Translations under genes and position numbers: made by a program
Source of the DNA: Lachnospiraceae bacterium JLR.KK002
Lineage (GTDB): Bacteria; Bacillota; Clostridia; Lachnospirales; Lachnospiraceae
Reading direction: 5' to 3'
Assembly: GCA_036941025.1 (NCBI GenBank)
Contig: JAYMNP010000001.1
Span: 1,550,001 to 1,614,000 of the forward strand
Length of the DNA: 64,000 nucleotides
In this document: positions 8,182 to 16,262 of the stretch, piece by piece
Layout of the letters: every line of letters begins with the position of its first letter
How positions within the stretch are numbered: the first letter of the stretch is position 1
Notes under the pieces: generated by a model
The model's database searches: none
What the model saw: only the letters and a program-made list of their open reading frames with translations
Told to the model about the DNA's origin: nothing

Positions 8182-8634
8182 CTATCCTGTATATACTTTC
8201 ACTACTGCCTTTTTTACTTTGGAGGGTTCTTTGACCGCAAGTTTCACTTTATGGGCATCCTCCGGCAGGGTAATCAGTACCTTTCCCGGTTTCAGATGCA
8301 TATAGTGCTCCACCGCACCTCCAACTTCCATAAGATCTGCTTCTTTATTCAAAGATTTTACTGTAACTGCGGAAAGCTCCGAAACACCCACCAGTTCTTC
8401 TCCGGTGATGGTTATGTGGATATCCGCATACCTTTCGTGGGCTTCAAAAAATGCCTGTTCCTCCGGAATGGTCTCGTATTCAAACACGTTCAGATAAATC
8501 AGATTACCGTCAATCTCATAGTGGCCCGTGTCCAGTTCTTCCAGCGGATGGCTGCACAGATACTCAATGGCCCTGTCCAGACATTTTCCCAGTCCAAGAT
8601 AGCGTTTCAGACTGTCCAGTTCTGTATAAATCAA
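8182..8634 (-). CDS. YhcH/YjgK/YiaL family protein, probable sialic acid anomerase
   Basis: A 150-residue cupin-like protein of the DUF386 (YhcH) family. Typical stretches are HYEIDGNLIYLNVFEYET near residues 40-57, EAHERYADIHI with the metal-ligand-type Glu and His residues, and the late MHLKPGKVLITLPEDAHK. E. coli YhcH (NanQ) has been reported to speed the interconversion of sialic acid anomers, which fits this operon. The start appears to be a TTG at 8634, since GGGGGC lies about 6 bases upstream and the family starts at this point (MIYTELDSL); the frame upstream is a shadow of the permease. It lies 47 bases after the permease. Confidence 0.87.
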   Translation of the reverse strand: MIYTELDSLKRYLGLGKCLDRAIEYLCSHPLEELDTGHYEIDGNLIYLNVFEYETIPEEQAFFEAHERYADIHITITGEELVGVSELSAVTVKSLNKEADLMEVGGAVEHYMHLKPGKVLITLPEDAHKVKLAVKEPSKVKKAVVKVYTG

Positions 8635-8681
8635 TACGTCGCCCCCTGTCCTTCCAATCGTCCTGCGTTCTCTCTGGACTT

Positions 8682-9584
8682 CTATCCTTTTACCGCACCC
8701 ATGGTAATTCCTTTTGTAAAGTATTTCTGGAACACCAGGAATACGATAATAATCGGAATAGCCGCCAGGGATGCGCCCGCCATAATCAGCCCGAAGTCCG
8801 TGGCATTTTCTGCCTGCAGCTTGGCGATACCAAGAGAAATGGTCAGTGTATCGGTACTGCTCAGCATAATCAACTGCATAAAGTAATCGTTCCATGAATT
8901 GATAAAGGTGAAAATTGCCAGCGCGCCGATTCCCGGCTTAATCAGGGGAAGGGCAATGGTATAGAAGGTTTTCCACTCTCCTGCCCCGTCAATTCTGGCC
9001 GCTTCCATCATTTCTCCCGGTATGCCTTCCGCAAACTGCTTCATCAGGAATACGCCGAAGGGCCATCCCACAATTGGGAAAATTACCGCCCAGATGGTGT
9101 TATAAAGTTCCAGAGAAGACATTTCCCGCAGCAACGGAATCAGAATTACCTGTTTCGGCAGCGCCATGGCGCACACAATCAGTGAAAACATGATGGTGCG
9201 TCCCACAAAACGTTTCTTTGCCAGCGCATATCCCGCCATAGCCGCGGTAATACAGGTAAGAATCATGGACGCCACGGCCATAAACACGGTGTTCAGAAGC
9301 CAGCGCATGGCTGCCGGTACCTCCGGCCCTGCGAAGCTGGTATCTGTAAAGGGAATGTGAATCTCCCACAGAGGCGCTACCTGACGGCTGAACAGTTTCT
9401 GATAATTATCCATAACCCATTCCTGAGGCCACCACTGAGGTGTTGTGGAATTGATGGCGGCAGGTGTTTTAAAGGAGCCTGTAATAATCCAGTAAAGAGG
9501 AAATGCAAATGCAAGAGCAAAAATCGCGATAATAATCACGGAAACCACTTTGTATCCGCCGGTCCGGTTTAATTTTTTATCCAT
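8682..9584 (-). CDS. Sugar ABC transporter permease (MalG type)
   Basis: A 300-residue inner-membrane permease with six predicted membrane segments, starting at about residues 12-32. The EAA loop near residue 200 reads MEAARIDGAGEWKTFYTIALP and contacts the ATPase. It belongs to the CUT1 carbohydrate family. AGGGAGGAGG precedes the ATG. It forms the transmembrane pore with the preceding permease gene (16-base gap). No ATPase gene is in the operon, which is usual for CUT1 systems served by a shared MsmK-type ATPase. The position before yhcH-nanA suggests sialic acid or ManNAc as cargo. Confidence 0.92.
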   Translation of the reverse strand: MDKKLNRTGGYKVVSVIIIAIFALAFAFPLYWIITGSFKTPAAINSTTPQWWPQEWVMDNYQKLFSRQVAPLWEIHIPFTDTSFAGPEVPAAMRWLLNTVFMAVASMILTCITAAMAGYALAKKRFVGRTIMFSLIVCAMALPKQVILIPLLREMSSLELYNTIWAVIFPIVGWPFGVFLMKQFAEGIPGEMMEAARIDGAGEWKTFYTIALPLIKPGIGALAIFTFINSWNDYFMQLIMLSSTDTLTISLGIAKLQAENATDFGLIMAGASLAAIPIIIVFLVFQKYFTKGITMGAVKG

Positions 9585-9600
9585 AATACATCCTCCTCCC

Positions 9601-10497
9601 TTATTCTGATTTGGCCATCTTAAACTGTACGGCGGAAAGAACTGCGATGATAATTGCCAGGATTACACCCATGGCATTTCCATAACCGTAACGATACAGT
9701 TTAAATGCATTGTAATAAATGTAATACATAATGGTATCAGTGCTGTGGTTCGGCCCGCCGCTGGTCAGAAGCTGAATCAGTGCAAAACACTGGAAACTGT
9801 TGATGGTTGTAATAACCAGTATGTACAACGTGGTGGGCATAATCTGGGGCCATTTGATTTTCCAGAAACACTGCATTTTCGTGGCGCCGTCCACTTCGGC
9901 AGCTTCTACCAGAGACTGGTCCACATTGTTCAGCGCCGATACGTACAGCACGATGGGCTGGCCCACAGAGGTGGTGAGAAGAATCAGGATAATGCACCCA
10001 AGAGCAAATCTTTCATCTCCCAGCCAGTTAATATTCTGTTTTAACAGTCCCGTACTGGTTCCCACATAGTTAAAGATACCGTAATAGTTATTGAACATCC
10101 ATTTCCATACCACCGTTACCGCAACAGAGCCCGTTACCACCGGAAGATAAAAGATACAGCGAAACGCCGAACATACCGGCCCTTTTAAATCATAGATAAC
10201 GGAACTTACCCAAAGAGAGAAAATACAGGTAACCGGAACGGAAACAATCACGATGATAAAGGTATTTTTCAATGCCCCCATAAAAATTTCATCCTGAAAC
10301 AGTTCTTTGTAATTGGCAAGCCCTACAAAAACATCCGCGCGATTCATGGTCGAATCAAAAAAACTGGTAAATACGCACTGTACCATAGGATAAATGACAA
10401 AGCCCAGAAAGAAAATCAGGCTGGGAATCATAAAGGCATAGCCTGCGATTGTTTCCCGGCGCACCAGCGCCCTGCTCATGGGATTCTTCTTTTTCAT
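9601..10497 (-). CDS. Sugar ABC transporter permease (MalF type)
   Basis: A 298-residue CUT1 permease with about six membrane segments. The EAA loop reads EAAEVDGATKMQCFWKIKWP around residue 195. AAAGGGGGAA precedes the ATG. It pairs with the MalG-type gene that follows. A 270-base gap separates it from the binding-protein gene; that gap carries a terminator-like hairpin and a repeat element, so permease expression is probably lower than that of the binding protein, as usual in such operons. Confidence 0.92.
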   Translation of the reverse strand: MKKKNPMSRALVRRETIAGYAFMIPSLIFFLGFVIYPMVQCVFTSFFDSTMNRADVFVGLANYKELFQDEIFMGALKNTFIIVIVSVPVTCIFSLWVSSVIYDLKGPVCSAFRCIFYLPVVTGSVAVTVVWKWMFNNYYGIFNYVGTSTGLLKQNINWLGDERFALGCIILILLTTSVGQPIVLYVSALNNVDQSLVEAAEVDGATKMQCFWKIKWPQIMPTTLYILVITTINSFQCFALIQLLTSGGPNHSTDTIMYYIYYNAFKLYRYGYGNAMGVILAIIIAVLSAVQFKMAKSE

Positions 10498-10534
10498 TAA
10501 AAGTTCCCCCTTTCCACATCCTTCAAAATTTTAT

Positions 10535-10687
10535 AAAAAAGAATTTCGTTTTACGAAATTCTGCGCCGCAAATGCGTCGCCCTGGCGACATATTTCCTTT
10601 GCATTTGCGTGTGCATCTTTGTTTTTATCTTACAGGAAAGACACTTTCATGATTTAGCGTGACAAGGTCTTACCTGTTAAGATAAAA
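10535..10687 (-). repeat. Composite three-hairpin repeat, copy A
   Basis: Hairpin I is AGAATTTCG/CGAAATTCT (10540-10548, 10554-10562). Hairpin II has outer stem GCAAATGC/GCATTTGC (10568-10575, 10601-10608) around the invariant inner GTCGC-CCTG-GCGAC (10576-10589) and ATATTTCCTTT. Hairpin III is TTTTATCTTACAGG pairing with CCTGTTAAGATAAAA (10623-10687). Read on the minus strand, it begins in the T tract of the upstream gene's terminator and ends with hairpin I plus six T's. Copies B, C and D are at 16112, 32774 and 32893. Confidence 0.72.
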
Positions 10688-10726
10688 AACACCCCTTCCC
10701 TCAGATATTCACTCTTCGGGAAGGGG
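10681..10726 (-). terminator. Leaky terminator between binding protein and permeases
   Basis: CCCCTTCCC (10692-10700) pairs with GGGAAGGGG (10718-10726), followed on the minus strand by TGTTTTTTATC. Since the operon continues, read-through is expected and would set binding protein above permease. Confidence 0.75.
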
Positions 10727-10767
10727 CGCAAATTCCATTCAAAATATCAGAATCTCTGCACTGCTTC

Positions 10768-12150
10768 CTATTCTGCCGCGCCGGCCGCTGCTGCTGCATT
10801 GGCGGTACTTACAAATTCATCTACCGCTTCTTTCACATCGGTCCCTGTTCCAATCTTCTGCAGCATATTCCACCATGCGGTACGTGCTTCTGCCCATCCG
10901 CCGACAACCTGATAGTAGTCGCCCATAAACGGGATGAATTTGGAATACTCTGTCATCAGCTCATCGCCTTCATAGATATTGCCCAGGTCTTTTACCGGCC
11001 AGTAGCTGGATGCTTTTACACTTTCCACAACCTGTGTTTCGTCATTTGCCATAAAGTCAATAAAGGTTTTTGCTGCTTCAATCTTAGCTGCATCGCCGTT
11101 GTCAAAAATACCGAATCCCCAGATACCGCCGCAAAGCTGCGGGTCGCCGCTCTCTGTGGGGAATGCCATGGGCAGAACATCAAAGCTGAGATTTTCCGCA
11201 TTGTTCTTTTCCTGAGATACGTTCCAGCAGAATGCCATTGCCAGCGTACCATTGCAGAACAGGTTGATTTCATCGCCGCCCTGAATTGATGCGTCAAAGG
11301 TAATTCCTTCCATTCCGCTTAACAGTTCCAGTGCCTTGATATTTTCATCACTGCCTGCGGTATATTCCGTATGCTCCGGATTGGTAAAGGTTCCGCCATA
11401 CAGGTTGTTAATCAGTGCACGTGTTCCCTGGTCGCCGCCCTGGCCGCCGCAGTAAACTGCTCCAACCTGTGTCTGGCCGGAAGCTGCAACTGCTTCTACC
11501 GCTTTCTGGAAGTTCTCAGTTGTCCAGGTTCCTTTTTCCGCATCCAGATACTGGAGTGCGTCTGCTTTCTCAAAGATGTCTTTGTTGATTGCCATGGTAT
11601 GTGCAGTCATACACAGGGGGTATTCATAGAATACACCGTCATTGTTCTGACATGCATTTTCCACAGAATCATAAATTGCTTCTTTGGCTTCGTCTGTCCA
11701 CAAATCGGAAAGGTCTACCATCAGCCCTTTTGCTCCCCAGTTTGCCACCAGACGTTCCGGTCCTTCCATTACAAGATCCGGTGCTTTTCCTCCTTCAATG
11801 GCAGTGTTAATCTGGTCGTCGCCATTGGTATAGTCCAGATATTCCACAGTTACATTGATGTCCGGATGAGCCTTGTTAAAGTTTGCAATCAGACCGTCCA
11901 CGGTAGCGGAATCTCCCCAGTTTCCAATGGGATATGTCCACAGTGTAATGTCTGTGCTGTCTCCGGACGCTGCAGCACCCTCGTCGCCTTCGCTGTCATC
12001 CGCCTGGCTGCTGTCTTCCTTCTGGTCACTGCTGTCTTCCTTCTGAGTGGTGTCTTCTTTCTTGTTGTTTCCGCCGTTGCTTCCGCAGGCTGCAACAGAA
12101 AACGCCATCACACAGCTTAACGCCAGTGCCAGGATTTTACGATACTTCAT
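10768..12150 (-). CDS. Sugar ABC transporter substrate-binding lipoprotein
   Basis: A 460-residue extracellular solute-binding protein of the MalE-like family 1. The N-terminus has a lipoprotein signal with lipobox SVAAC, so Cys22 would be lipidated and hold the protein on the outer face of the membrane. An Asp/Glu/Lys/Ser-rich linker (residues 25-65) follows, then the two-lobed binding fold. AAAAAAGGAGG precedes the ATG. It is the first gene of the leftward operon with a consensus promoter 70 bases upstream. Sialic acid as ligand is inferred from yhcH, nanA and nanE downstream; the binding pocket cannot be judged by eye. Confidence 0.93.
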   Translation of the reverse strand: MKYRKILALALSCVMAFSVAACGSNGGNNKKEDTTQKEDSSDQKEDSSQADDSEGDEGAAASGDSTDITLWTYPIGNWGDSATVDGLIANFNKAHPDINVTVEYLDYTNGDDQINTAIEGGKAPDLVMEGPERLVANWGAKGLMVDLSDLWTDEAKEAIYDSVENACQNNDGVFYEYPLCMTAHTMAINKDIFEKADALQYLDAEKGTWTTENFQKAVEAVAASGQTQVGAVYCGGQGGDQGTRALINNLYGGTFTNPEHTEYTAGSDENIKALELLSGMEGITFDASIQGGDEINLFCNGTLAMAFCWNVSQEKNNAENLSFDVLPMAFPTESGDPQLCGGIWGFGIFDNGDAAKIEAAKTFIDFMANDETQVVESVKASSYWPVKDLGNIYEGDELMTEYSKFIPFMGDYYQVVGGWAEARTAWWNMLQKIGTGTDVKEAVDEFVSTANAAAAAGAAE

Positions 12151-12217
12151 AATTCATCCTCCTTTTTTACACATGACCTTTATCTCAGGTAGCTCATGTT
12201 ATGTATTTTGTAATTTC

Positions 12218-12246
12218 ATAATATAGTTAGTCGCACCATTTGTCAA
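12218..12246 (-). promoter_or_regulatory. Promoter of the leftward sialic acid operon
   Basis: TTGACA (12241-12246) and TATTAT (12218-12223) on the minus strand with a 17-base spacer. Confidence 0.87.
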
Positions 12247-12254
12247 TAGATTTT

Positions 12255-12293
12255 TGAAAATATTTTTCATTTTATTTTAATTTTGAAAATTTC
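12255..12293. promoter_or_regulatory. Possible RpiR-family operators between the divergent promoters
   Basis: Two AT-rich dyads lie between the two promoters: TGAAAATATTTTTCA (12255-12269) and GAAAATTTC (12285-12293). RpiR-type sialic acid regulators bind GAAA/TTTC-type palindromes, and such a regulator is encoded in the rightward operon. This is a positional inference only; AT-rich DNA gives such dyads easily. Confidence 0.4.
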
Positions 12294-12315
12294 TAACATT
12301 TTTTTATCTATTTCA

Positions 12316-12344
12316 TTGAAAGAACGTGACAGGTATGGTATAAT
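12316..12344 (+). promoter_or_regulatory. Promoter of nagB-nagA-ROK-RpiR operon
   Basis: TTGAAA (12316-12321) and TATAAT (12339-12344), 17-base spacer, 55 bases before the nagB ATG. Confidence 0.87.
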
Positions 12345-12399
12345 GGCGGCAGATACTTATAAACTTTTCACCTGTTTTCAAAATCAAATGGGGGTTATC

Positions 12400-13137
12400 A
12401 TGAGAATTTACAGAACAAAAGACTATGACGCCATGAGCCGCAAAGCGGCTAACATTATTTCCGCACAGATTATTACGAAACCGAACTGTGTCCTGGGCCT
12501 GGCCACCGGTTCCACGCCGATTGGCACCTACCGCCAGCTTGTGGAATGGTACAATCAGGGGGATCTGGATTTTTCGGAAATCACTACCGTAAATCTGGAT
12601 GAGTACAAAGGGCTTCCCCGCCACAACGACCAGAGCTACTTTTACTTTATGAACAAGCATCTGTTTGAAAAGGTAAATATTGACAAGAGCAGAACTTTCC
12701 TGCCGGACGGTACGGAAGCCGACAGCGACGCCGCCTGCAGAAATTACAATGAAATCATCCATTCTGTGGGAGGCGTGGATCTCCAGCTTCTGGGGCTTGG
12801 GCACAACGGCCATATCGGTTTCAATGAGCCGGATACTTCCTTTGCCAAAGAAACCCACTGCGTAACTTTATCCGAACGGACCATTCAGGCAAACATGCGG
12901 TTTTTCGCGTCTGAAAAAGACGTACCCCGCCAGGCATATACCATGGGTATACAGACCATTATGTCCGCCCGCAGTATTCTGGTGCTGGTTTCCGGAGAGG
13001 ACAAAGCTGAAATTGTAAAAACTGCATTTTTCGGCCCGGTAACGCCTCAGGTTCCCGCTTCCATCCTGCAGTTCCACAGCAATGTAACTCTGGTGGCCGA
13101 TGAGGGAGCCCTGTCGCAGTGTCCCGATATCTTATAA
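12400..13137 (+). CDS. nagB: Glucosamine-6-phosphate deaminase
   Basis: A 245-residue enzyme that converts glucosamine-6-P to fructose-6-P and ammonia. It shows GLATGSTPIGTY near residue 33 (phosphate loop), NLDEY with Asp67, and GLGHNGHIGFNEP at 132-144 with the catalytic His and Glu. Asn136 replaces the Asp of the E. coli enzyme, as in other Firmicutes. The start is the ATG at 12400; the open frame runs upstream across the promoter and cannot be transcribed from there. It is first in the rightward operon, 17 bases before nagA. The short form without the E. coli C-terminal extension is the usual Gram-positive type. Confidence 0.95.
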   Translation: MRIYRTKDYDAMSRKAANIISAQIITKPNCVLGLATGSTPIGTYRQLVEWYNQGDLDFSEITTVNLDEYKGLPRHNDQSYFYFMNKHLFEKVNIDKSRTFLPDGTEADSDAACRNYNEIIHSVGGVDLQLLGLGHNGHIGFNEPDTSFAKETHCVTLSERTIQANMRFFASEKDVPRQAYTMGIQTIMSARSILVLVSGEDKAEIVKTAFFGPVTPQVPASILQFHSNVTLVADEGALSQCPDIL

Positions 13138-13154
13138 CAGAAAGGCAGACCATT

Positions 13155-14300
13155 ATGACTGTAAAACACAAAATTATCCACGGACAGGTATTTCAGGAGG
13201 AAGGTGTATTTTCTCTCGGAACTGTTTATATCTGCGGCGACCGAATGGTATCGGAAGAAGAATATCAGGCTGCGCCGGGGGAAGAAACCGTTACGGACGC
13301 CTGCGGCAGCTATGTGATTCCCGGACTGACGGATATTCATTTCCATGGCTGCATGGGCAGGGACTGCTGTGACGGAACCACCGAAGCATTCCGTACCATT
13401 GCCCGGTACGAACTGCGCCAGGGAGTTACTTCCATCACTCCTGCCACCATGACCATGTCTGAGGAAGTCCTTTCTCAGATCTGTCAGGCAGCCAGGGACT
13501 TCTCCTGTCCGGACGGTGCAGATTTCTGCGGACTGTATATGGAAGGCCCCTTTATCAGTCTGGAAAAAAAGGGCGCTCAGAATGCGGCTTACATCCATCG
13601 GGCCGATACTGCCATGCTGAAACGCCTGCAGGATATTTCCGGAGGCTGTATCCGCACCGTTGTAGTAGCGCCGGAAACAGAAGGCGCCATGGAATTTATC
13701 CGCCAGAACAGCGGAACCATCAATATTTCTCTGGCCCATACCACTGCTGATTATGAGACGGCCAGAGAGGCATTTTCTCTGGGCGCTTCACAGCTTACCC
13801 ACACGTACAACGCCATGCCTCCCCTCACCCACCGGGCTCCCGGCCCCATCGGAGCTGCTGTGGAACAGGAACACTGTATGGCGGAACTGATCTGCGACGG
13901 TGTGCACATCCATCCTTCCGTGGTCCGCGCCACGTTCAAACTGTTCAGTGATGACAGAATTATCTTAATCAGCGACAGTATGCGGGCTGCCGGCATGGAA
14001 GACGGTTCCTACGATCTGGGCGGCCAGACCGTAAAAGTCAGCGGCAATCTGGCTGTACTTGAGGACGGTACGATTGCCGGCTCTGTGACAAACCTGATGG
14101 ACTGCCTGCGCACTGCTGTGAAAGACATGGATATCCCTCTGGAAAGCGCAGTGAAATGTGCGGCTGCCAATCCGATAAAAGCCATTGGACTCTGGAAAGA
14201 CTACGGCAGCCTGACGCCAGGCAAATACGCCAACCTGGCCCTGCTGGACGAAACCCTTGCTCTGAAACAGGTCATTCACAGGGGCGTATCCGTATATTAA
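13155..14300 (+). CDS. nagA: N-acetylglucosamine-6-phosphate deacetylase
   Basis: A 381-residue amidohydrolase that removes acetate from GlcNAc-6-P. Metal and catalytic residues are visible: HFH at 62-64, Glu130 in MEGPF, His195 (LAHT), His216 (THTYNAM) and Asp274 (LISDSM). DGVHIHP near 249 binds the substrate. The start is the ATG at 13155 with AAAGG upstream; the longer frame overlaps nagB. It is flanked by nagB (17 bases) and the ROK kinase (29 bases). It joins the sialic acid route (through nanE) to glycolysis (through nagB). Confidence 0.95.
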   Translation: MTVKHKIIHGQVFQEEGVFSLGTVYICGDRMVSEEEYQAAPGEETVTDACGSYVIPGLTDIHFHGCMGRDCCDGTTEAFRTIARYELRQGVTSITPATMTMSEEVLSQICQAARDFSCPDGADFCGLYMEGPFISLEKKGAQNAAYIHRADTAMLKRLQDISGGCIRTVVVAPETEGAMEFIRQNSGTINISLAHTTADYETAREAFSLGASQLTHTYNAMPPLTHRAPGPIGAAVEQEHCMAELICDGVHIHPSVVRATFKLFSDDRIILISDSMRAAGMEDGSYDLGGQTVKVSGNLAVLEDGTIAGSVTNLMDCLRTAVKDMDIPLESAVKCAAANPIKAIGLWKDYGSLTPGKYANLALLDETLALKQVIHRGVSVY

Positions 14301-14329
14301 AATATGCGAACACACAAGGAGGACTCAGT

Positions 14330-15217
14330 ATGTCCACAATGGTACTTGATATCGGCGGCACTGCCATCAAATCCGGCCTGTATCAGAACGGAGCTTTATC
14401 CGAAATCCGTGAAACAGCCACAGAAGCCGCAAAAGGCGGCCCTCATGTGGTAAACCGGGCCATGGAAATTATTCGGAAATATAAGAAGACATATTCTTTT
14501 GAAAAAATCGGTATCAGCACTGCCGGACAGGTAGACCCGGACAAAGGCTGCATTATTTACGCCAATGAAAATATTCCGGGCTACACCGGAACCATGTTAA
14601 AAGATATTATGGAACAGGAATTCCAGGTTCCCGCCGCTGTGCAGAATGATGTGAATGCGGCAGCCATCGGAGAGGCTGTATTCGGAGCGGGACGCGGGCA
14701 GAAAGATTTCGTCTGTCTGACTTACGGAACCGGCGTGGGCGGCGCCATTTTCATCAATGGAACTCTCTGCTCCGGATGCAGTTGTTCCGCCGGAGAATTC
14801 GGAGGAATTATCGTCCATCCTCAGGACAGGAATCCGGAATCAGATATTTTTTCCGGATGTTATGAGCGTTATGCTTCCACCACCGCCCTGGTAAAGGCTG
14901 CCATGGAGCTGGATCCTGCCCTTTCCAATGGAAGAGCCATATTTGAACGCCGGCAGGAACCGCCGGTCCAGCAGGTAATTGACCGTTGGATTATGGAAAT
15001 TGTATATGGCCTGATTTCCATTGTCCATACCCTCAACCCATCCTGCGCGATTCTGGGAGGCGGTGTAATGGAGCAGTCCTTCGTACTGCAGCAGGTACAG
15101 GAAAAACTGTATCGGAATCTGATACCCAGCTTCCGCCATATTCAAATCAGAAAAGCAGAACTGGGCAATCAGGCAGGTATGCTGGGGGCTGCTGTCCTGG
15201 ACGGCTTCTCCCCCTGA
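14330..15217 (+). CDS. nanK: ROK-family sugar kinase, probable N-acetylmannosamine kinase
   Basis: A 295-residue ROK protein. The phosphate loop DIGGTAIKSG is at residues 7-16, and the catalytic Asp lies in QNDVNAAA near 104. The typical GTGVGGAI motif follows, then AILGGGVM. ManNAc is the expected substrate because nanA and nanE are present and no other kinase is in the cluster. The zinc motif of most ROK proteins (CxCGxxGCxE) is degraded: only the last part, GCYERYAS, remains, while the His before it is kept. Other NanK enzymes without a full zinc site are known. AGGAGG precedes the ATG; a longer frame overlaps nagA. The family is certain, the substrate inferred. Confidence 0.82.
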   Translation: MSTMVLDIGGTAIKSGLYQNGALSEIRETATEAAKGGPHVVNRAMEIIRKYKKTYSFEKIGISTAGQVDPDKGCIIYANENIPGYTGTMLKDIMEQEFQVPAAVQNDVNAAAIGEAVFGAGRGQKDFVCLTYGTGVGGAIFINGTLCSGCSCSAGEFGGIIVHPQDRNPESDIFSGCYERYASTTALVKAAMELDPALSNGRAIFERRQEPPVQQVIDRWIMEIVYGLISIVHTLNPSCAILGGGVMEQSFVLQQVQEKLYRNLIPSFRHIQIRKAELGNQAGMLGAAVLDGFSP

Positions 15218-15239
15218 CCACCCCCAAGGAGGCGATATT

Positions 15240-16097
15240 TTGAACGGCAATATTCTGGAATACATCACGGAACAGTATCATTCCCTCACACGCTCCGGCA
15301 AAAAGCTGGCAGACTATATTTTTACCAACACTTCCAGGGCCCAGTACCTTTCCATTTCCACACTGGCAGAAAACAGCGGCGTTTCCGAAGCCTCTATCAC
15401 CCGTTTCTGCCACGGTCTGGGACTGTCCGGGTACAATGATTTTAAACTGGCGCTGGCAAAAGCAGCTTATGTCACCGATTTGGGGGATCCTTCCGACTCC
15501 CCGGAGACCATTACCTCGGAAGATACAATGAACAGCGTTTTTCACAAGCTGCACGCTTCCAATGTACTTTCCCTGAATGAAACGCTGGAACTTCTGGATG
15601 AAAGAGATGTGTCAAAAGCCGTGGATCTGCTCTCCTGCGCAGACCGGATATTCTGTCTGGGCCAGGGAGGCAGCATGGTTATGGCCATGGAAGCCTGGGC
15701 GCGCTTTTCCACAGCCTCCTCACGTTTTATCCATATTTCAGACTCCCATATGCAGGCCATGAATATTGCGCTGGCAACCTCCAGGGATGCAATTTTGTTT
15801 TTTTCCTATTCCGGCTCCACCAAAGATATGGAAGACATTATGAGTATTGCCAAAACCAGAAACATACCCATTATACTGATTACCCACTTTCCCAAATCCC
15901 GTGCAGCAGAATTTGCAGATGTAATCCTGCTCTGCGGTTATAACGAAAGTCCGCTCCAGTCCGGGTCTGTGGCCGCCAAAGTGGGACAGCTTTTCCTGAT
16001 TGAATGCCTTTTTTATGTATTCTGTAAACGCAATCCGGAGCTGTTTGCCGCAGCCAGAACTGCCACTGCGGAAGCCATAACCAGGAAACTGCTGTAA
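15240..16097 (+). CDS. RpiR-family transcriptional regulator of sialic acid genes
   Basis: A 285-residue regulator with an N-terminal HTH_6 domain (TLAENSGVSEASITRFCHGLG around residues 41-61) and a C-terminal SIS sugar-phosphate-binding domain (from about 105, with ILFFSYSGSTKDME). It starts at TTG 15240 after AAGGAGGCG. SIS-type RpiR regulators respond to phosphosugars such as ManNAc-6-P in the NanR proteins of Gram-positives. As last gene of the nagB operon and next to both divergent promoters, it is the natural candidate to control them. Whether it represses or activates cannot be read from the sequence. Confidence 0.88.
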   Translation: MNGNILEYITEQYHSLTRSGKKLADYIFTNTSRAQYLSISTLAENSGVSEASITRFCHGLGLSGYNDFKLALAKAAYVTDLGDPSDSPETITSEDTMNSVFHKLHASNVLSLNETLELLDERDVSKAVDLLSCADRIFCLGQGGSMVMAMEAWARFSTASSRFIHISDSHMQAMNIALATSRDAILFFSYSGSTKDMEDIMSIAKTRNIPIILITHFPKSRAAEFADVILLCGYNESPLQSGSVAAKVGQLFLIECLFYVFCKRNPELFAAARTATAEAITRKLL

Positions 16098-16111
16098 AAG
16101 AAAGAACATAA

Positions 16112-16211
16112 AAAAGAATGCGCTTGCACATCCCGCCCGGAAGGCTTTATCTTATAGGAAATCTATACTCTTTAACACTTCACAGTAACACGGTATTTCC
16201 TATAAGATAAA
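16112..16211 (-). repeat. Composite hairpin repeat, copy B (short form)
   Basis: TTTATCTTATAGGAAAT (16146-16162) and ATTTCCTATAAGATAAA (16195-16211) form a perfect 17-bp inverted repeat, the same as hairpin III of copies A and D. Hairpin II is missing its GTCGC core. On the minus strand it begins in the T tract of the terminator at 16215 and ends in a small hairpin followed by TTCTTTTTTATG. Confidence 0.62.
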
Positions 16212-16214
16212 AAA

Positions 16215-16246
16215 AAGCTGCCGCAAAATTGCGGCAGCTTTTTTGG
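16215..16246. terminator. Bidirectional terminator between RpiR and FAD oxidoreductase genes
   Basis: AAGCTGCCGCAA (16215-16226) pairs with TTGCGGCAGCTT (16229-16240), with A8 on the left and T6 on the right, so it can serve both converging units. Confidence 0.88.
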
Positions 16247-16262
16247 CTCATGCAAATGATAT

